Of a stretch of 64,000 bases of DNA, positions 8,464 through 17,713 are shown in pieces. Within the stretch, counting starts at the first letter, position 1; the number at the start of each line of letters is the position of its first letter. Both the position numbers and the translations under genes were made by a program. The stretch is from Streptomyces roseofulvus. GTDB lineage: Bacteria > Actinomycetota > Actinomycetes > Streptomycetales > Streptomycetaceae. The notes below the pieces were generated by a model. That model saw only the letters and a program-made list of their open reading frames with translations, was not told the DNA's origin and did not search any database. The stretch spans positions 4,836,001 through 4,900,000 of the forward strand of contig NZ_BAAAWE010000001.1 of assembly GCF_039534915.1 (NCBI RefSeq), read 5' to 3'.

Positions 8464-10442
8464 CCACCACGACCCTCGCCGTCCTCGTCCCCCTGCTGCC
8501 CTTCCTCGGCGCCGCCGCCGGGCTCGCCGTCGGCCGCACCGCGCCCGGCTTCGTCCGGCCGCTGGCCGTGCTGCCGACGCTCGCCGCCGCCGTCCTCGCC
8601 GTCCTCGTCGCGGTCCGCCAGGGCGGGAACACGGTCATCGAGGCGGCCACCGAGCTCACCCCCACCGGCTCCGTCCCGATCACCCTCGGCGTCCACATCG
8701 ACGGCTTCGCCGCCCTCGTCGCCGTCCTCGTCGGCGTGGTCGCGAGCTGCGTGCAGATCTACTCGACCGGCTACCTCCGCGACGACCGCCGCTACCCCTC
8801 GTACGCGGCGCTGGTCTCCCTCTTCACCGCCGCGATGCTCCTCGTCGTCTACTCCGGCGACCTGATGGTGCTCCTGGTCGGCTGGGAGATCATGGGCATC
8901 TGCTCGTACTTCCTCGTCGGGCACTACTGGGAGACCCCCGAGGCGCGTTCCGCCTCCCTGAAGGCCTTCCTCGTCACCAAGCTCGGCGACGTCCCCTTCC
9001 TCTTCGGGCTCTTCGCCCTCGCCGCCGACGCCGGCACCTTCCGCATCGACGGCATCCTGTCCACCGTCGCGAGCGGCGGCCTCGACCACCCCACCGTGGT
9101 GGCGCTGCTGCTGCTCGCCGGCGTCGCCGGGAAGTCCGCGCAGTTCCCCCTGCACACCTGGCTCCCCGACGCCATGGCCGGCCCGACGCCGGTCTCCGCG
9201 CTCATCCACGCGGCCACCATGGTCGCCGCCGGCATCTACTTCGTCGCCCGGCTGCTCCCGGTCTTCGCCGCCTCCGCCGCCGCGATGACGGTGCTCGCCG
9301 TGATGGCCGCGGTCACCATGGTCGGCTCGGCGCTCGCCGCGCTCGCCCAGGACGACATCAAGCGGGTCCTCGCCTACTCGACGATCGGCCAGCTCGGCTA
9401 CATGGCGGGCGCGCTCGCCGTCGGCGACCGGGGCGCCGCCGTCTTCCACCTCCTCTCGCACGCCGCCTTCAAGGCGCTGCTCTTCCTCGCCGCCGGCGCG
9501 GTCATCCACGCCGCCGGCACCAACTCGCTCACCGCGATGTCCCGGATGAGCGGCCTGGCGAAGCGGATCCCCGACGCGTACTGGACGATGACCGTCGCCC
9601 TCCTCGCGCTCGCCGCGATCCCGCCCTTCGCGGGCTTCTTCTCCAAGGAGGCGGTCCTGGTCGCCGCCGAGCACACCGCGCTCGGCGACCGCCCCGGCGT
9701 CCCCGCCGGGGCCGGCTGGACCGTCCTCGTCGCGGGCCTGCTGACCGCCCTCCTCACCGCCGCGTACGCGCTCCGCCTCTGGCTCCGCACCTTCCGCGGC
9801 CGCGGCGCCGAAGCCCCCCGTCACGGGCGCCAGCCGATCGCGATGACCTCCGTCCTCTGGGTCCTGGCCGTCCCCTCCCTCGGCTTCGGTCTGAGTGCCG
9901 CCTACCTCGACGACTGGTTCGACGGCGAGGCGCTCACCCCGACCCTCACCACCGCCGTCCTCGGCACCGGCCTCGCCGTCGCCGGCGGCGCCGTCACGTA
10001 CGCCGTCTGGCGGAGCCTCGCCGCCCGGGCCGTCCCCCCGGCGGTGGCCACCCCGCACGTCGCCCACCCGGACGCCGAGGCCGGTCTGGTCGAGGCCGAG
10101 GCGCTGCACCTGCCGCACCCCGCCGAGGACCCGGCCGACCCCGGCCGCGCCCTCCTCGGCCCGCTGTACGGTCCGGCCGCCGCCGGCTTCCACCTGGACG
10201 CCCTCTACCGGAAGGCCTTCGTCCGCCCCGTGCTCGGCGCCGCCTCCCTGGTCCGCTTCCTGGACCGCGAGGTCGTCGACACCTACGTCAGCGGTGCCGC
10301 GAGCACCGCCAAGGGGCTCGGCTGGCTCGTCCGCCGCGCCCAGACCGGCAACACGCAGACCTACCTCAGCGCCCTGCTCGCCGGCTCCGTCGTCCTGGCG
10401 ATCGCCGCCGTCGCCCTCGCCAACGCCTTCGCCGGAGCGTGA
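8460..10442 (+). CDS. nuoL: NADH-quinone oxidoreductase subunit L
   Basis: Largest proton-pumping (Mrp antiporter-like) membrane subunit, 660 residues with about 16 helices. Hallmarks include the glutamate in LVGWEIMGICSYFLVGHYW, the block AGKSAQFPLHTWLPDAMAG followed by PTPVSALIHAATMV, and LAYSTIGQLGYM. A C-terminal region contains a charged loop and a long final segment consistent with the lateral helix. The GTG at 8460 overlaps the nuoK stop. Confidence 0.95.
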   Translation: MTTTTLAVLVPLLPFLGAAAGLAVGRTAPGFVRPLAVLPTLAAAVLAVLVAVRQGGNTVIEAATELTPTGSVPITLGVHIDGFAALVAVLVGVVASCVQIYSTGYLRDDRRYPSYAALVSLFTAAMLLVVYSGDLMVLLVGWEIMGICSYFLVGHYWETPEARSASLKAFLVTKLGDVPFLFGLFALAADAGTFRIDGILSTVASGGLDHPTVVALLLLAGVAGKSAQFPLHTWLPDAMAGPTPVSALIHAATMVAAGIYFVARLLPVFAASAAAMTVLAVMAAVTMVGSALAALAQDDIKRVLAYSTIGQLGYMAGALAVGDRGAAVFHLLSHAAFKALLFLAAGAVIHAAGTNSLTAMSRMSGLAKRIPDAYWTMTVALLALAAIPPFAGFFSKEAVLVAAEHTALGDRPGVPAGAGWTVLVAGLLTALLTAAYALRLWLRTFRGRGAEAPRHGRQPIAMTSVLWVLAVPSLGFGLSAAYLDDWFDGEALTPTLTTAVLGTGLAVAGGAVTYAVWRSLAARAVPPAVATPHVAHPDAEAGLVEAEALHLPHPAEDPADPGRALLGPLYGPAAAGFHLDALYRKAFVRPVLGAASLVRFLDREVVDTYVSGAASTAKGLGWLVRRAQTGNTQTYLSALLAGSVVLAIAAVALANAFAGA

Positions 10443-10445
10443 GCC

Positions 10446-12023
10446 GTGATCGATATCAGCGAATCCGTGATGCAGTTCCTCCTCGCGTTCATCGTCGCCG
10501 CGCCGCTCCTCGGCGCCGTCGCGGCGCTCCTGCCCGCCCCGCCCGGACTGAAGGGGACGTCGCCCGAGCAGGCGGTGCTCCGCCACGGCGCCACCGTCAC
10601 CGGCGTCATCCTCCTCGCCGCACTCGTCCTCACCGCCGGCTTCGACCACGACAGCCCGTCGACGATGCAGGCCACCACGGACATCAGCTGGATCAGGGCA
10701 CTCGACGTGCGGATCCACCTCGGCGTCGACGGCATCTCGCTCCCCCTCCTGGTGCTGACCGCGCTGCTGACCTTCCTCTGCGCGCTGTACTCCTACTTCA
10801 AGCCGCCCACGGGCCCGTCCCCGAAGGCGTTCGTCGCCCTGCTGCTCGTCCTGGAGGCCGGCACCCTCGCCACCTTCGCCGTCCTCGACCTGGTCCTCTT
10901 CTTCCTCGCCTTCGAGATGGTCCTCGTCCCGATGTACTTCCTCATCGCCCGCTGGGGCGGCGAGGGCCGGCGCGCCGCCGCCGGGAAGTTCATCCTCTAC
11001 ACGCTGCTCGGCTCCGTGGTCATGCTGCTCGGCCTGCTCCTGATCGGGATCAAGGCGGGCACGTTCGACATGGTGGCACTCGCCACCGACAACGGCCGCG
11101 GACTGACCACATCGGTGCAGGTCATCGCCGTTCTCGCGATCGGGCTCGGGCTCGCCGTGAAGACCCCGATGTGGCCGCTGCACTCCTGGCTGCCGGACGC
11201 GCACACCGCCGCCCCCACAGTCGGCTCGGTCCTCCTCGCCGGCGTGCTCCTGAAGATGGGCACGTACGGTTTCGTCCGCATCGCGCTGCCGATCACCCCC
11301 GACGGCATGCACACCCTCGCCCCCTACCTGGCCGCCTTCGCCGCCGCCGGCATCGTCTACGGCTCCCTCGCCTGCCTCTCCCTGGCGCGGCCCGGCGCCA
11401 AGGGCGACCTCAAGCGGCTGATCGCGTACTCCTCCGTCGGCCACATGGGCTTCGTCCTCCTCGGCATCGCCACCCTGACGCCCACCGGCGTCAACGGCGC
11501 CCTCTTCGCCAACATCGCCCACGGCCTCATCACCGGCCTGCTGTTCTTCCTCGTCGGCGCCGTGAAGGACCGGTACGGCACCGCCGACCTCGACACCCTC
11601 GCCGGAGCCACCGGCGCCGCCCTCTACGGCCGCGCCCCCCGCCTCGGCGCCCTCCTCGCCTTCGCCGCCGTCGCCTCCCTCGGCCTGCCCGGCCTGGCCG
11701 GCTTCTGGGGCGAGATGCTCGCCCTCTTCGCCGCCTTCGACCCCGCCGAGGGGCTGAGCCGCCCCGCGTACCTCGTCTTCATGGCCCTCGGCGGATTCGG
11801 CACCCTGCTCACCGCCGCCTACCTGCTGATCGTGGTCCGCCGCGTCTGCATGGGCGGCCCGCGCCCCGCCGGCGAACCGGAGCTCGCCGACGTCCAGCCG
11901 TACGAGCTGGCCGCCTGGACCCCGCTCGTCGCCCTCACCGTCCTCGCCGGACTCTGGCCCGCGGTCCTCCTCGGCCTCACCGACCCGGCCGTCCAGCAGC
12001 TCCTCGCGGGAGGCACCCAGTGA
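10446..12023 (+). CDS. nuoM: NADH-quinone oxidoreductase subunit M
   Basis: Antiporter-like proton-pumping subunit, 525 residues with about 14 helices. It has the conserved glutamate region FFLAFEMVLVPMYFLI, the motif KTPMWPLHSWLPDAHTAAPT followed by a lysine helix (LLKMGTYGFVRI), and AYSSVGHMGFV. It starts at GTG 10446, 3 bp after nuoL, and its stop overlaps the nuoN ATG by one base. Confidence 0.95.
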   Translation: MIDISESVMQFLLAFIVAAPLLGAVAALLPAPPGLKGTSPEQAVLRHGATVTGVILLAALVLTAGFDHDSPSTMQATTDISWIRALDVRIHLGVDGISLPLLVLTALLTFLCALYSYFKPPTGPSPKAFVALLLVLEAGTLATFAVLDLVLFFLAFEMVLVPMYFLIARWGGEGRRAAAGKFILYTLLGSVVMLLGLLLIGIKAGTFDMVALATDNGRGLTTSVQVIAVLAIGLGLAVKTPMWPLHSWLPDAHTAAPTVGSVLLAGVLLKMGTYGFVRIALPITPDGMHTLAPYLAAFAAAGIVYGSLACLSLARPGAKGDLKRLIAYSSVGHMGFVLLGIATLTPTGVNGALFANIAHGLITGLLFFLVGAVKDRYGTADLDTLAGATGAALYGRAPRLGALLAFAAVASLGLPGLAGFWGEMLALFAAFDPAEGLSRPAYLVFMALGGFGTLLTAAYLLIVVRRVCMGGPRPAGEPELADVQPYELAAWTPLVALTVLAGLWPAVLLGLTDPAVQQLLAGGTQ

Positions 12024-13555
12024 TGTCCGCCAGCACCGCCGACGCCTCCCTCGTCCAGTCCGTCGACTGGCTGACGATCGCACCCCCGACGCTCACCGCC
12101 CTGGTCGCGCTCGGCGTCCTCGTCGCCGACCTGTTCGTCCCCGCCGAGCGCAAGCAGCTCCTCGGCGGGATCTCGATCGCCGGCCTCGCCGCCGCCCTCG
12201 CCCTGCTCCTGCCGCTGCGCTCCGGCGACCGCGCCACCTTCTGCCTCACCGCCGGCGCCCAGACCGACAGCCACGCCCAGACCGCCGGGTGCAGCTACAC
12301 CGCCGACACCTTCACCCTGGTCATCCAGCTCCTGGTGCTCGGCGGCGCCCTCCTCACCGCGCTGCTCTCGCTGCCCGCCACGCGCGCGAAGCTCCCGGCC
12401 GGCGAGTACTGGTTCCTGCTGCTGTCCTCCGCCGCCGGCGCCGCCCTGCTGCCCGCCTCCCGCGACCTCGCCACCCTCGTGGTCGCCCTGGAGGTCGCCT
12501 CGCTCCCGGCCTTCGCGCTCGTCGGCCTCAAGCGCGGCGACCGGCGCTCCAGCGAGGCCGCCCTCAAGTTCTTCCTCTCCTCGGTGACCGCCACCGCCGT
12601 CACCCTCCTCGGCGTCAGCTTCGTCTACGCGGCCACCGGCACCCTCCACCTCACCGAGATCGCCGCCCGTCTCGACGAGGTCCCCGGACAGCTCCAGACC
12701 CTCGCCGAGGCCGGCGTGGCCCTCACCCTCGTCGGCTTCGCCTTCAAGATCGCCGCCGTCCCCTTCCACTTCTGGGTCCCCGACACCTACAGCGGCGCCC
12801 CGCTGCCCGTCGCCGCCTACCTGTCGGTGGTCGGCAAGGCCGTCGGCTTCACCGGCCTCATCCTGGTGACGGTCGTCGCCTTCCCCTCGTACGCCGACGT
12901 CTGGGGCCCCGCCCTCGCCGTCCTCGCCGCCCTCACCATGACCGCCGGCAACGTCGCCGCGCTCCGGCAGGACCCCACGCGCGCGGGGAGCGCGATCCGG
13001 CTGCTCGCCTGGTCCTCCGTCGCCCAGGCCGGCTACCTCCTGGTGCCGATCGCCGCCGCCGCGTACTCCAGCGACGACCAGGTCGGCGCCACCGTCGCGT
13101 ACGCCCTCATGTACGCCGTCGTGAACCTCGGCGCCTTCGCCGTCGTCGCCCTCGTCGCCCGTACCCACCCCGGCAAGCGGATCGCCGACCACGCCGGGCT
13201 GTACGCCACCAGCCCCGCCGCCGCCCTCGCGCTCGCCTTCTTCCTCCTGAATCTGGCCGGTCTGCCCCCGGGTATCATCGGCCTCTTCGCCAAGGTGACC
13301 GTGTTCTCGTCGGCCGTCGACGCGGGCCTCGGCTGGCTGGCCGTGGTCATGGGCGTCAACGTCGTCATCGGCCTCGCGTACTACCTGCGGTGGACGGCCC
13401 TGCTGTTCCGCACGCCGGAGAACGCCGTGGAACGGACCACGCACCGGGCCCCCACGCCCGTCACCCTGGCGATCGCGCTGACCGCCGTCGCCGGAATCGT
13501 CCTGTCGGGCTACCCGCAGTTCGCCCTCCGCTTCGCCACGGCCGGCCTCTTCTGA
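12023..13555 (+). CDS. nuoN: NADH-quinone oxidoreductase subunit N
   Basis: Third antiporter-like subunit, 510 residues. It shows the conserved VVALEVASLPAFALVGLKR glutamate region, FKIAAVPFHFWVPDTYSGAP, and AWSSVAQAGYLLVP. An extra hydrophilic loop with two cysteines occurs around residues 72-95. It is the last gene of the cluster. Only 33 bp separate it from mscL, and I see no clear terminator there. Confidence 0.95.
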   Translation: MSASTADASLVQSVDWLTIAPPTLTALVALGVLVADLFVPAERKQLLGGISIAGLAAALALLLPLRSGDRATFCLTAGAQTDSHAQTAGCSYTADTFTLVIQLLVLGGALLTALLSLPATRAKLPAGEYWFLLLSSAAGAALLPASRDLATLVVALEVASLPAFALVGLKRGDRRSSEAALKFFLSSVTATAVTLLGVSFVYAATGTLHLTEIAARLDEVPGQLQTLAEAGVALTLVGFAFKIAAVPFHFWVPDTYSGAPLPVAAYLSVVGKAVGFTGLILVTVVAFPSYADVWGPALAVLAALTMTAGNVAALRQDPTRAGSAIRLLAWSSVAQAGYLLVPIAAAAYSSDDQVGATVAYALMYAVVNLGAFAVVALVARTHPGKRIADHAGLYATSPAAALALAFFLLNLAGLPPGIIGLFAKVTVFSSAVDAGLGWLAVVMGVNVVIGLAYYLRWTALLFRTPENAVERTTHRAPTPVTLAIALTAVAGIVLSGYPQFALRFATAGLF

Positions 13556-13588
13556 CCCCCCCATGGAACCCCCTAGGAGCAACACGCC

Positions 13589-14047
13589 GTGCTGAACGGA
13601 TTCAAGGACTTCATACTGCGCGGGAACGTCGTCTCGATGGCCATCGGTCTGGCCGTCGGCTCGGCGTTCACCGCCGTCGTCACCGGCTTCAGCAAGGCGT
13701 TCATCACCCCGCTCATCGGCCTCGCCACCGGCTCCGTCGGCGACTTCAGCGAGGCGAAGTTCAACGTCGGCAAGACCGTCTTCCCCTACGGCCTGGCCAT
13801 CTCCGCCACCATCGCCTTCGTCATCACGGCGCTCGTCCTCTACTTCCTCTTCGTCGTCCCCATGGCGAAGGTGCAGGAGCGGTTCGCCAAGGAGGAGGCG
13901 GCCGACCCCAAGTCCGAGAAGCGCGACTGCCCCCGCTGCTTCACCGAGATCCCGGCCATCGCCACCCGCTGCGCCCACTGCACCAGCGAGGTCGAGCCCA
14001 CCGCCGCCGCCCTCACGGGCCTGGAGAAGATCCCCGCCGCCCGCTGA
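13589..14047 (+). CDS. mscL: Large-conductance mechanosensitive channel with zinc-ribbon-like C-terminus
   Basis: Membrane channel that opens under osmotic downshock, 152 residues. The N-terminal amphipathic helix and first helix are typical (FKDFILRGNVVSMAIGLAVG), and the second transmembrane helix is near residues 70-92. The C-terminal part contains a pair of CxxC motifs (CPRC and CAHC, 14 residues apart) in place of the usual plain helical bundle, which suggests a small zinc ribbon. The GTG start at 13589 is preceded by TAGGAG. A GC-rich 7-bp hairpin (14079-14097) follows the stop. Confidence 0.88.
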   Translation: MLNGFKDFILRGNVVSMAIGLAVGSAFTAVVTGFSKAFITPLIGLATGSVGDFSEAKFNVGKTVFPYGLAISATIAFVITALVLYFLFVVPMAKVQERFAKEEAADPKSEKRDCPRCFTEIPAIATRCAHCTSEVEPTAAALTGLEKIPAAR

Positions 14048-14135
14048 CGGGCCGGGATCACCCGAACGGCGTAACACGCCCCCGGTGCGGCCGGGGGAAC
14101 CGCAGCCTCCCGCCTGGCGTTGACCAGTACGTGAG

Positions 14136-14156
14136 GGTCCACTGGACGCGTGGACC
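14136..14156. promoter_or_regulatory. Perfect 7-bp inverted repeat upstream of htpX-like gene
   Basis: GGTCCAC and GTGGACC are separated by 7 bp, 45-65 bp before the GTG start at 14201. TTGACC at 14120 could be a -35 element just ahead. It may be an operator or part of the transcript leader. The function is inferred. Confidence 0.3.
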
Positions 14157-14200
14157 ACGAAGCAAAGGGTTCCCCTGCCGCACCACTTGGAGGGCGTACC

Positions 14201-15064
14201 GTGCACCGCCGGCACAACGGGCTGAGGACCGCCGTACTCCTCGGAGGGCTCTCGGCCCTCATCATCCTCATCGGCAGCTTCTTCGGCCGTACGGGCCTGA
14301 TCGTCGGACTCGTCGTCGCGATCGGCACCAACGCGTACGCGTACTGGAACAGCGACAAGCTGGCCCTGCGCGCCATGCGCGCCCGGCCCGTCAGCGAATT
14401 CGAGGCCCCCGCCCTCTACCGGATGGTCAGGGAGCTCTCCACCCAGGCGCGCCAGCCGATGCCCCGCCTGTACATCTCGCCGACCCAGGCGCCCAACGCC
14501 TTCGCCACCGGCCGCAACCCGCGCAACGCCGCCGTCTGCTGCACCGAGGGCATCCTCGCCCTCCTCGACGAGCGCGAGCTCCGCGGCGTCATCGGGCACG
14601 AGCTCAGCCACGTCTACAACCGGGACATCCTCATCTCCTCGGTCGCCGGCGCGCTCGCCTCCGTGGTGATGTTCCTGGTCAACTTCGCCTGGCTGATCCC
14701 CGTCGGCCGCTCCAGCGACGACGACGGACCCGGCCTCCTCGGCTACCTGATGATCGTCATCCTCGGCCCCATCGCCGCCTCGATCATCCAGCTGGCCATC
14801 TCCCGCTCCCGCGAGTACGAGGCCGACGCCTCCGGCGCCTCCCTCACCGGCGACCCGCTCGCCCTCGCCGGCGCCCTCCGGAAGCTCGAAGCCGGCACCA
14901 GGCAGCTCCCGCTGCCGCCCGAGCCGCGGATCGAGACCGCCAGCCACATGATGATCGCGAACCCCTTCCGCCCGGGGCAGGGGCTGTCCAAGATGTTCTC
15001 GACCCACCCGCCCATGGCCGAGCGGATCGCTCGCCTCGAAGAGATGGCAGGTCGCCGTCCGTGA
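14201..15064 (+). CDS. htpX: HtpX-like membrane zinc metalloprotease (M48)
   Basis: Integral-membrane protease for quality control of membrane proteins, 287 residues. Two N-terminal helices (about 11-45) are followed by the catalytic HELSH motif (H133, E134, H137), two more hydrophobic segments, and the third zinc ligand E205 in SRSREYEADASG. The frame is open from 14150, but the GTG at 14201 has a good GGAGGG ribosome site 6 bp upstream and matches the family N-terminus. The stop overlaps the next gene's GTG, so the YccF-like protein is probably co-translated. Confidence 0.9.
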   Translation: MHRRHNGLRTAVLLGGLSALIILIGSFFGRTGLIVGLVVAIGTNAYAYWNSDKLALRAMRARPVSEFEAPALYRMVRELSTQARQPMPRLYISPTQAPNAFATGRNPRNAAVCCTEGILALLDERELRGVIGHELSHVYNRDILISSVAGALASVVMFLVNFAWLIPVGRSSDDDGPGLLGYLMIVILGPIAASIIQLAISRSREYEADASGASLTGDPLALAGALRKLEAGTRQLPLPPEPRIETASHMMIANPFRPGQGLSKMFSTHPPMAERIARLEEMAGRRP

Positions 15065-15489
15065 AGACCATCCTCAACGTCATATGGCTCGTGCTCTCCG
15101 GCTTCTGGCTGTTCCTCGGCTACCTCGCCGCGGGCCTCGTCCTCTGCATCACGATCATCGGCATCCCGTTCGGCCTCGCGTCCTTCCGGATCGGCCTCTA
15201 CGCCCTCTGGCCCTTCGGCCGCACCGTCGTCGACAAGCCCGGCGCCGGCGCCGCCTCCTGCGTCGGCAACGTCCTCTGGCTGGTCCTCGCCGGCTGGTGG
15301 CTCGCCCTCGGCCACGTCGTCACCGGCGTCCTGCTCTGCGTCACGATCATCGGCATCCCGCTCGGCATCGCGAACTTCAAGCTCATCCCCGTCTCCCTGC
15401 TGCCCCTCGGCAAGGACATCGTCCCCACCGACCAGGCGTACGGCGGACAGGCGTACGGGCAGCAGCAGCACGGCCGCCCCGGCTTCTGA
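15061..15489 (+). CDS. YccF/DUF307-family inner-membrane protein
   Basis: 142-residue membrane protein with an internal duplication. Two copies of the family motif are seen as CITIIGIPFGLASFRI and CVTIIGIPLGIANFKL, each preceded by a hydrophobic hairpin. The last 25 residues are a Gly/Gln-rich tail (QAYGGQAYGQQQHG). Family function is not established. The GTG at 15061 overlaps the protease stop by 4 bp, suggesting a role connected with membrane maintenance. Confidence 0.85.
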   Translation: MKTILNVIWLVLSGFWLFLGYLAAGLVLCITIIGIPFGLASFRIGLYALWPFGRTVVDKPGAGAASCVGNVLWLVLAGWWLALGHVVTGVLLCVTIIGIPLGIANFKLIPVSLLPLGKDIVPTDQAYGGQAYGQQQHGRPGF

Positions 15490-15492
15490 CCC

Positions 15493-16509
15493 GTGCACCA
15501 AGCGCGCTACGCCCTGCTCTCCGGCCGTCACGTCCTGGCCCTCTGCCACGACGTCGACGGCCTCTACGGCGACCCCGCCCCGCACCCCCGCCTCCGCCAC
15601 GAACTCCGCGGCTGCGAGCCCCGCGGCGAGCTCGCCCGGGCCGTCACCCAGGCCATCGTCGAGGGCACCGCCCCGCTCGGCACCCTCGACGTCGAGACCC
15701 CCGACGGCCCCTGGCGGTTCACCGCCGTCCGGGTCCTCGACGCCCGCGGCGACGTCGTCACCATCGAGGCCGCCGGCCCGCCCCGCCGCCTCCACGGCGG
15801 CGCCCCCGGCGCCGTCCCCTGCGCCCACCTCATCCCGCTCCCCGCCCCGGACCCCCTCCCCACCGAGGTCACCTTCCTCGGCTGCTCCCCGCGCGGCGCC
15901 CTCCGCGACGCCCTCGCCACCGGCACCCCGGACTTCGAGGAGCTCCGCTACCGGGTCCTGCGCGACAGCGGGAGCCACGCGCACGAGGGCGCGGCGGGCC
16001 CCGTCACCGGCTGGGACACCGCCCGCGACCACCACGGCCTGCTCGACCTGACCGTGGCCTTCCCCCGCACCGGCCTGATACCGGCGCCGACCCGCGAGGT
16101 CTGGGACCTCTTCCACGACCACCGCGGCCCCACCGAGCCCGGCACCTGGCGCCGCTTCACCGGAGCCGCCCGCGCGGTCTGGCGGCACGAGGCCGGCCTC
16201 CGCTCGTACGACCTGCCGGAACCCGGCCCCGGCGCCACGTACCCGCTCGACGGCCGGGGGATCACCGACGAGGACGGCCTGGTCTGCGCCCTCACCGAGG
16301 CCGTCCACGGCCCCGGCCTCGCCTACCCCTTCGGCTCCCCGCGCGCCCTCGGCGCCGAGCTCTCCGGCTGCACCCTGATCTGGCACCACGCCGACATCGC
16401 CCGCGCCTGCCTCGGCGTCACCCCGCTCCGCACCGAGCCCCGCCCGGCCACCTTCCGGGAATGGGTCGACGGCCTCAGGGCCGAGGGTGTCCGGGTCGTC
16501 CTCGACTGA
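15493..16509 (+). CDS. Unknown protein with barstar-like C-terminal segment
   Basis: 338 residues, soluble, not confidently assigned. A short motif of the form L-x-G-C-x-P-x-G-x-L appears as ELRGCEPRGELA and FLGCSPRGALRDAL, with a relative (ELSGCTLIW) later. The C-terminal 85 residues run GRGITDEDGLVCALTEAV, then a glycine-rich turn, TLIWHHADIARACLG and a final FREWVDGLRAEGVRVVLD. This order resembles barstar-fold RNase-inhibitor-like proteins, but the similarity is judged by eye. It starts at GTG 15493, 3 bp after the YccF-like gene. Its end overlaps the convergent permease by 35 bp. Confidence 0.6.
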   Translation: MHQARYALLSGRHVLALCHDVDGLYGDPAPHPRLRHELRGCEPRGELARAVTQAIVEGTAPLGTLDVETPDGPWRFTAVRVLDARGDVVTIEAAGPPRRLHGGAPGAVPCAHLIPLPAPDPLPTEVTFLGCSPRGALRDALATGTPDFEELRYRVLRDSGSHAHEGAAGPVTGWDTARDHHGLLDLTVAFPRTGLIPAPTREVWDLFHDHRGPTEPGTWRRFTGAARAVWRHEAGLRSYDLPEPGPGATYPLDGRGITDEDGLVCALTEAVHGPGLAYPFGSPRALGAELSGCTLIWHHADIARACLGVTPLRTEPRPATFREWVDGLRAEGVRVVLD

Positions 16510-17713
16510 CCGCGTACGCCACCACGCCCGCCGCCAGCACCCCCGCCCCGGCCAGCACCGACCCCAGCGGCAGCGACCCGGCCAGTGCCGCGCACCCGGC
16601 GAGGCCCAGCGCCGCGAGCACCCGGTTCCGTCCGCCCAGCGTCCACGCCGAGGCGTTGGCGATGCCGTAGTAGACGAGGACGCCGAAGGACGAGAAGCCG
16701 ATCGCGCCCCGCACGTCCGCCGTCGCCGCCACCACGGCCACCACCGCGCCCACCGCCAGCTCCGCCCGGTGCGGCACCCGGAACCGCGGGTGCACCGCGG
16801 CGAGCCCGCCGGGCAGATACCCGTCCCGGGCCATCGCCAGCGTCGTACGGGACACTCCGAGGATCAGCGAGAGCAGCGAGCCCAGCGCCGCCACCGCCGC
16901 CCCCGCGGTCACCACCGGCACCAGCCAGGAGGCGTCCGCCGCCCGGACCGCGTCGGCGAGCGGCGCGTCGGAGCCGGCCAGCGCGACCGGCCCGACCGCG
17001 ACCAGCACCGCCACCGCGACCAGGGCGTAGACACCCAGCGCGAGGCCCAGCGCGATCGGCACCGCCCGGGGGATCGTCCGCGCCGGATCGCGCACCTCCT
17101 CGCCGAGCGTGGCGATCCGCGCGTACCCCGCGAACGCGAAGAAGAGCAAACCGGCGGCCTGCAGCACCCCGCCCGCGGTGACCTCCCCGCCGAGCCCGAA
17201 CCGGCCGCCGGGGGCGCCCGCGAACGAGGCCGTGACGACCGCCGCGAGCACCGCCAGCACCCCCGCCACGATCACCCGCGCGAGCAGCGCCGACTTCTGC
17301 ACGCCCCCGTAGTTGACGGCCGTCAGGGCCACCACGGAGGCCACCGCGACCGCGTGCGCCTGGTCCGGCCACAGATAGGCCCCCACGGTCAGCGCCATCG
17401 CCGCGCAGGAGGCCGTCTTGCCCACCACGAAGGCCCAGCCCGCCAGATAACCCCAGAAGGGCCCCAGTCGTTCGCGACCGTACACATAGGTACCGCCGCT
17501 CTCCGGATGAAGGGCGGCCAGCCGGGCCGAGGCCATCGCGTTGCAGTACGCCACCACGGCGGCGAGCCCCAGCGCCGTCAGCAGTCCGGCCGAGGTCCCG
17601 GCGGCACCCGCCGCCGGCCCGAGGGCGACGAAGATCCCGGCCCCCACCATGGCGCCGAGTCCGACGACGACGGCGTCGAGGACGCCGAGGGACCGGCGCA
17701 TTTCCGTGGTCAC
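16475..17713 (-). CDS. APC-superfamily amino-acid permease
   Basis: 412-residue transporter with about twelve hydrophobic helices. The first helix has the APC signature VVVGLGAMVGAGIFVALGPA, and FAFAGYARIATLGEEVRDP in helix 6 corresponds to the family's substrate-binding segment. The substrate is not predictable. The start is taken as GTG 17713, which overlaps the alkB stop (GTGA); an ATG four codons further in is the alternative. It is the last gene of the ogt-alkB run and its 3' end overlaps the convergent unknown gene. Confidence 0.88.
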   Translation of the reverse strand: MTTEMRRSLGVLDAVVVGLGAMVGAGIFVALGPAAGAAGTSAGLLTALGLAAVVAYCNAMASARLAALHPESGGTYVYGRERLGPFWGYLAGWAFVVGKTASCAAMALTVGAYLWPDQAHAVAVASVVALTAVNYGGVQKSALLARVIVAGVLAVLAAVVTASFAGAPGGRFGLGGEVTAGGVLQAAGLLFFAFAGYARIATLGEEVRDPARTIPRAVPIALGLALGVYALVAVAVLVAVGPVALAGSDAPLADAVRAADASWLVPVVTAGAAVAALGSLLSLILGVSRTTLAMARDGYLPGGLAAVHPRFRVPHRAELAVGAVVAVVAATADVRGAIGFSSFGVLVYYGIANASAWTLGGRNRVLAALGLAGCAALAGSLPLGSVLAGAGVLAAGVVAYAVSRGRPGHPRP

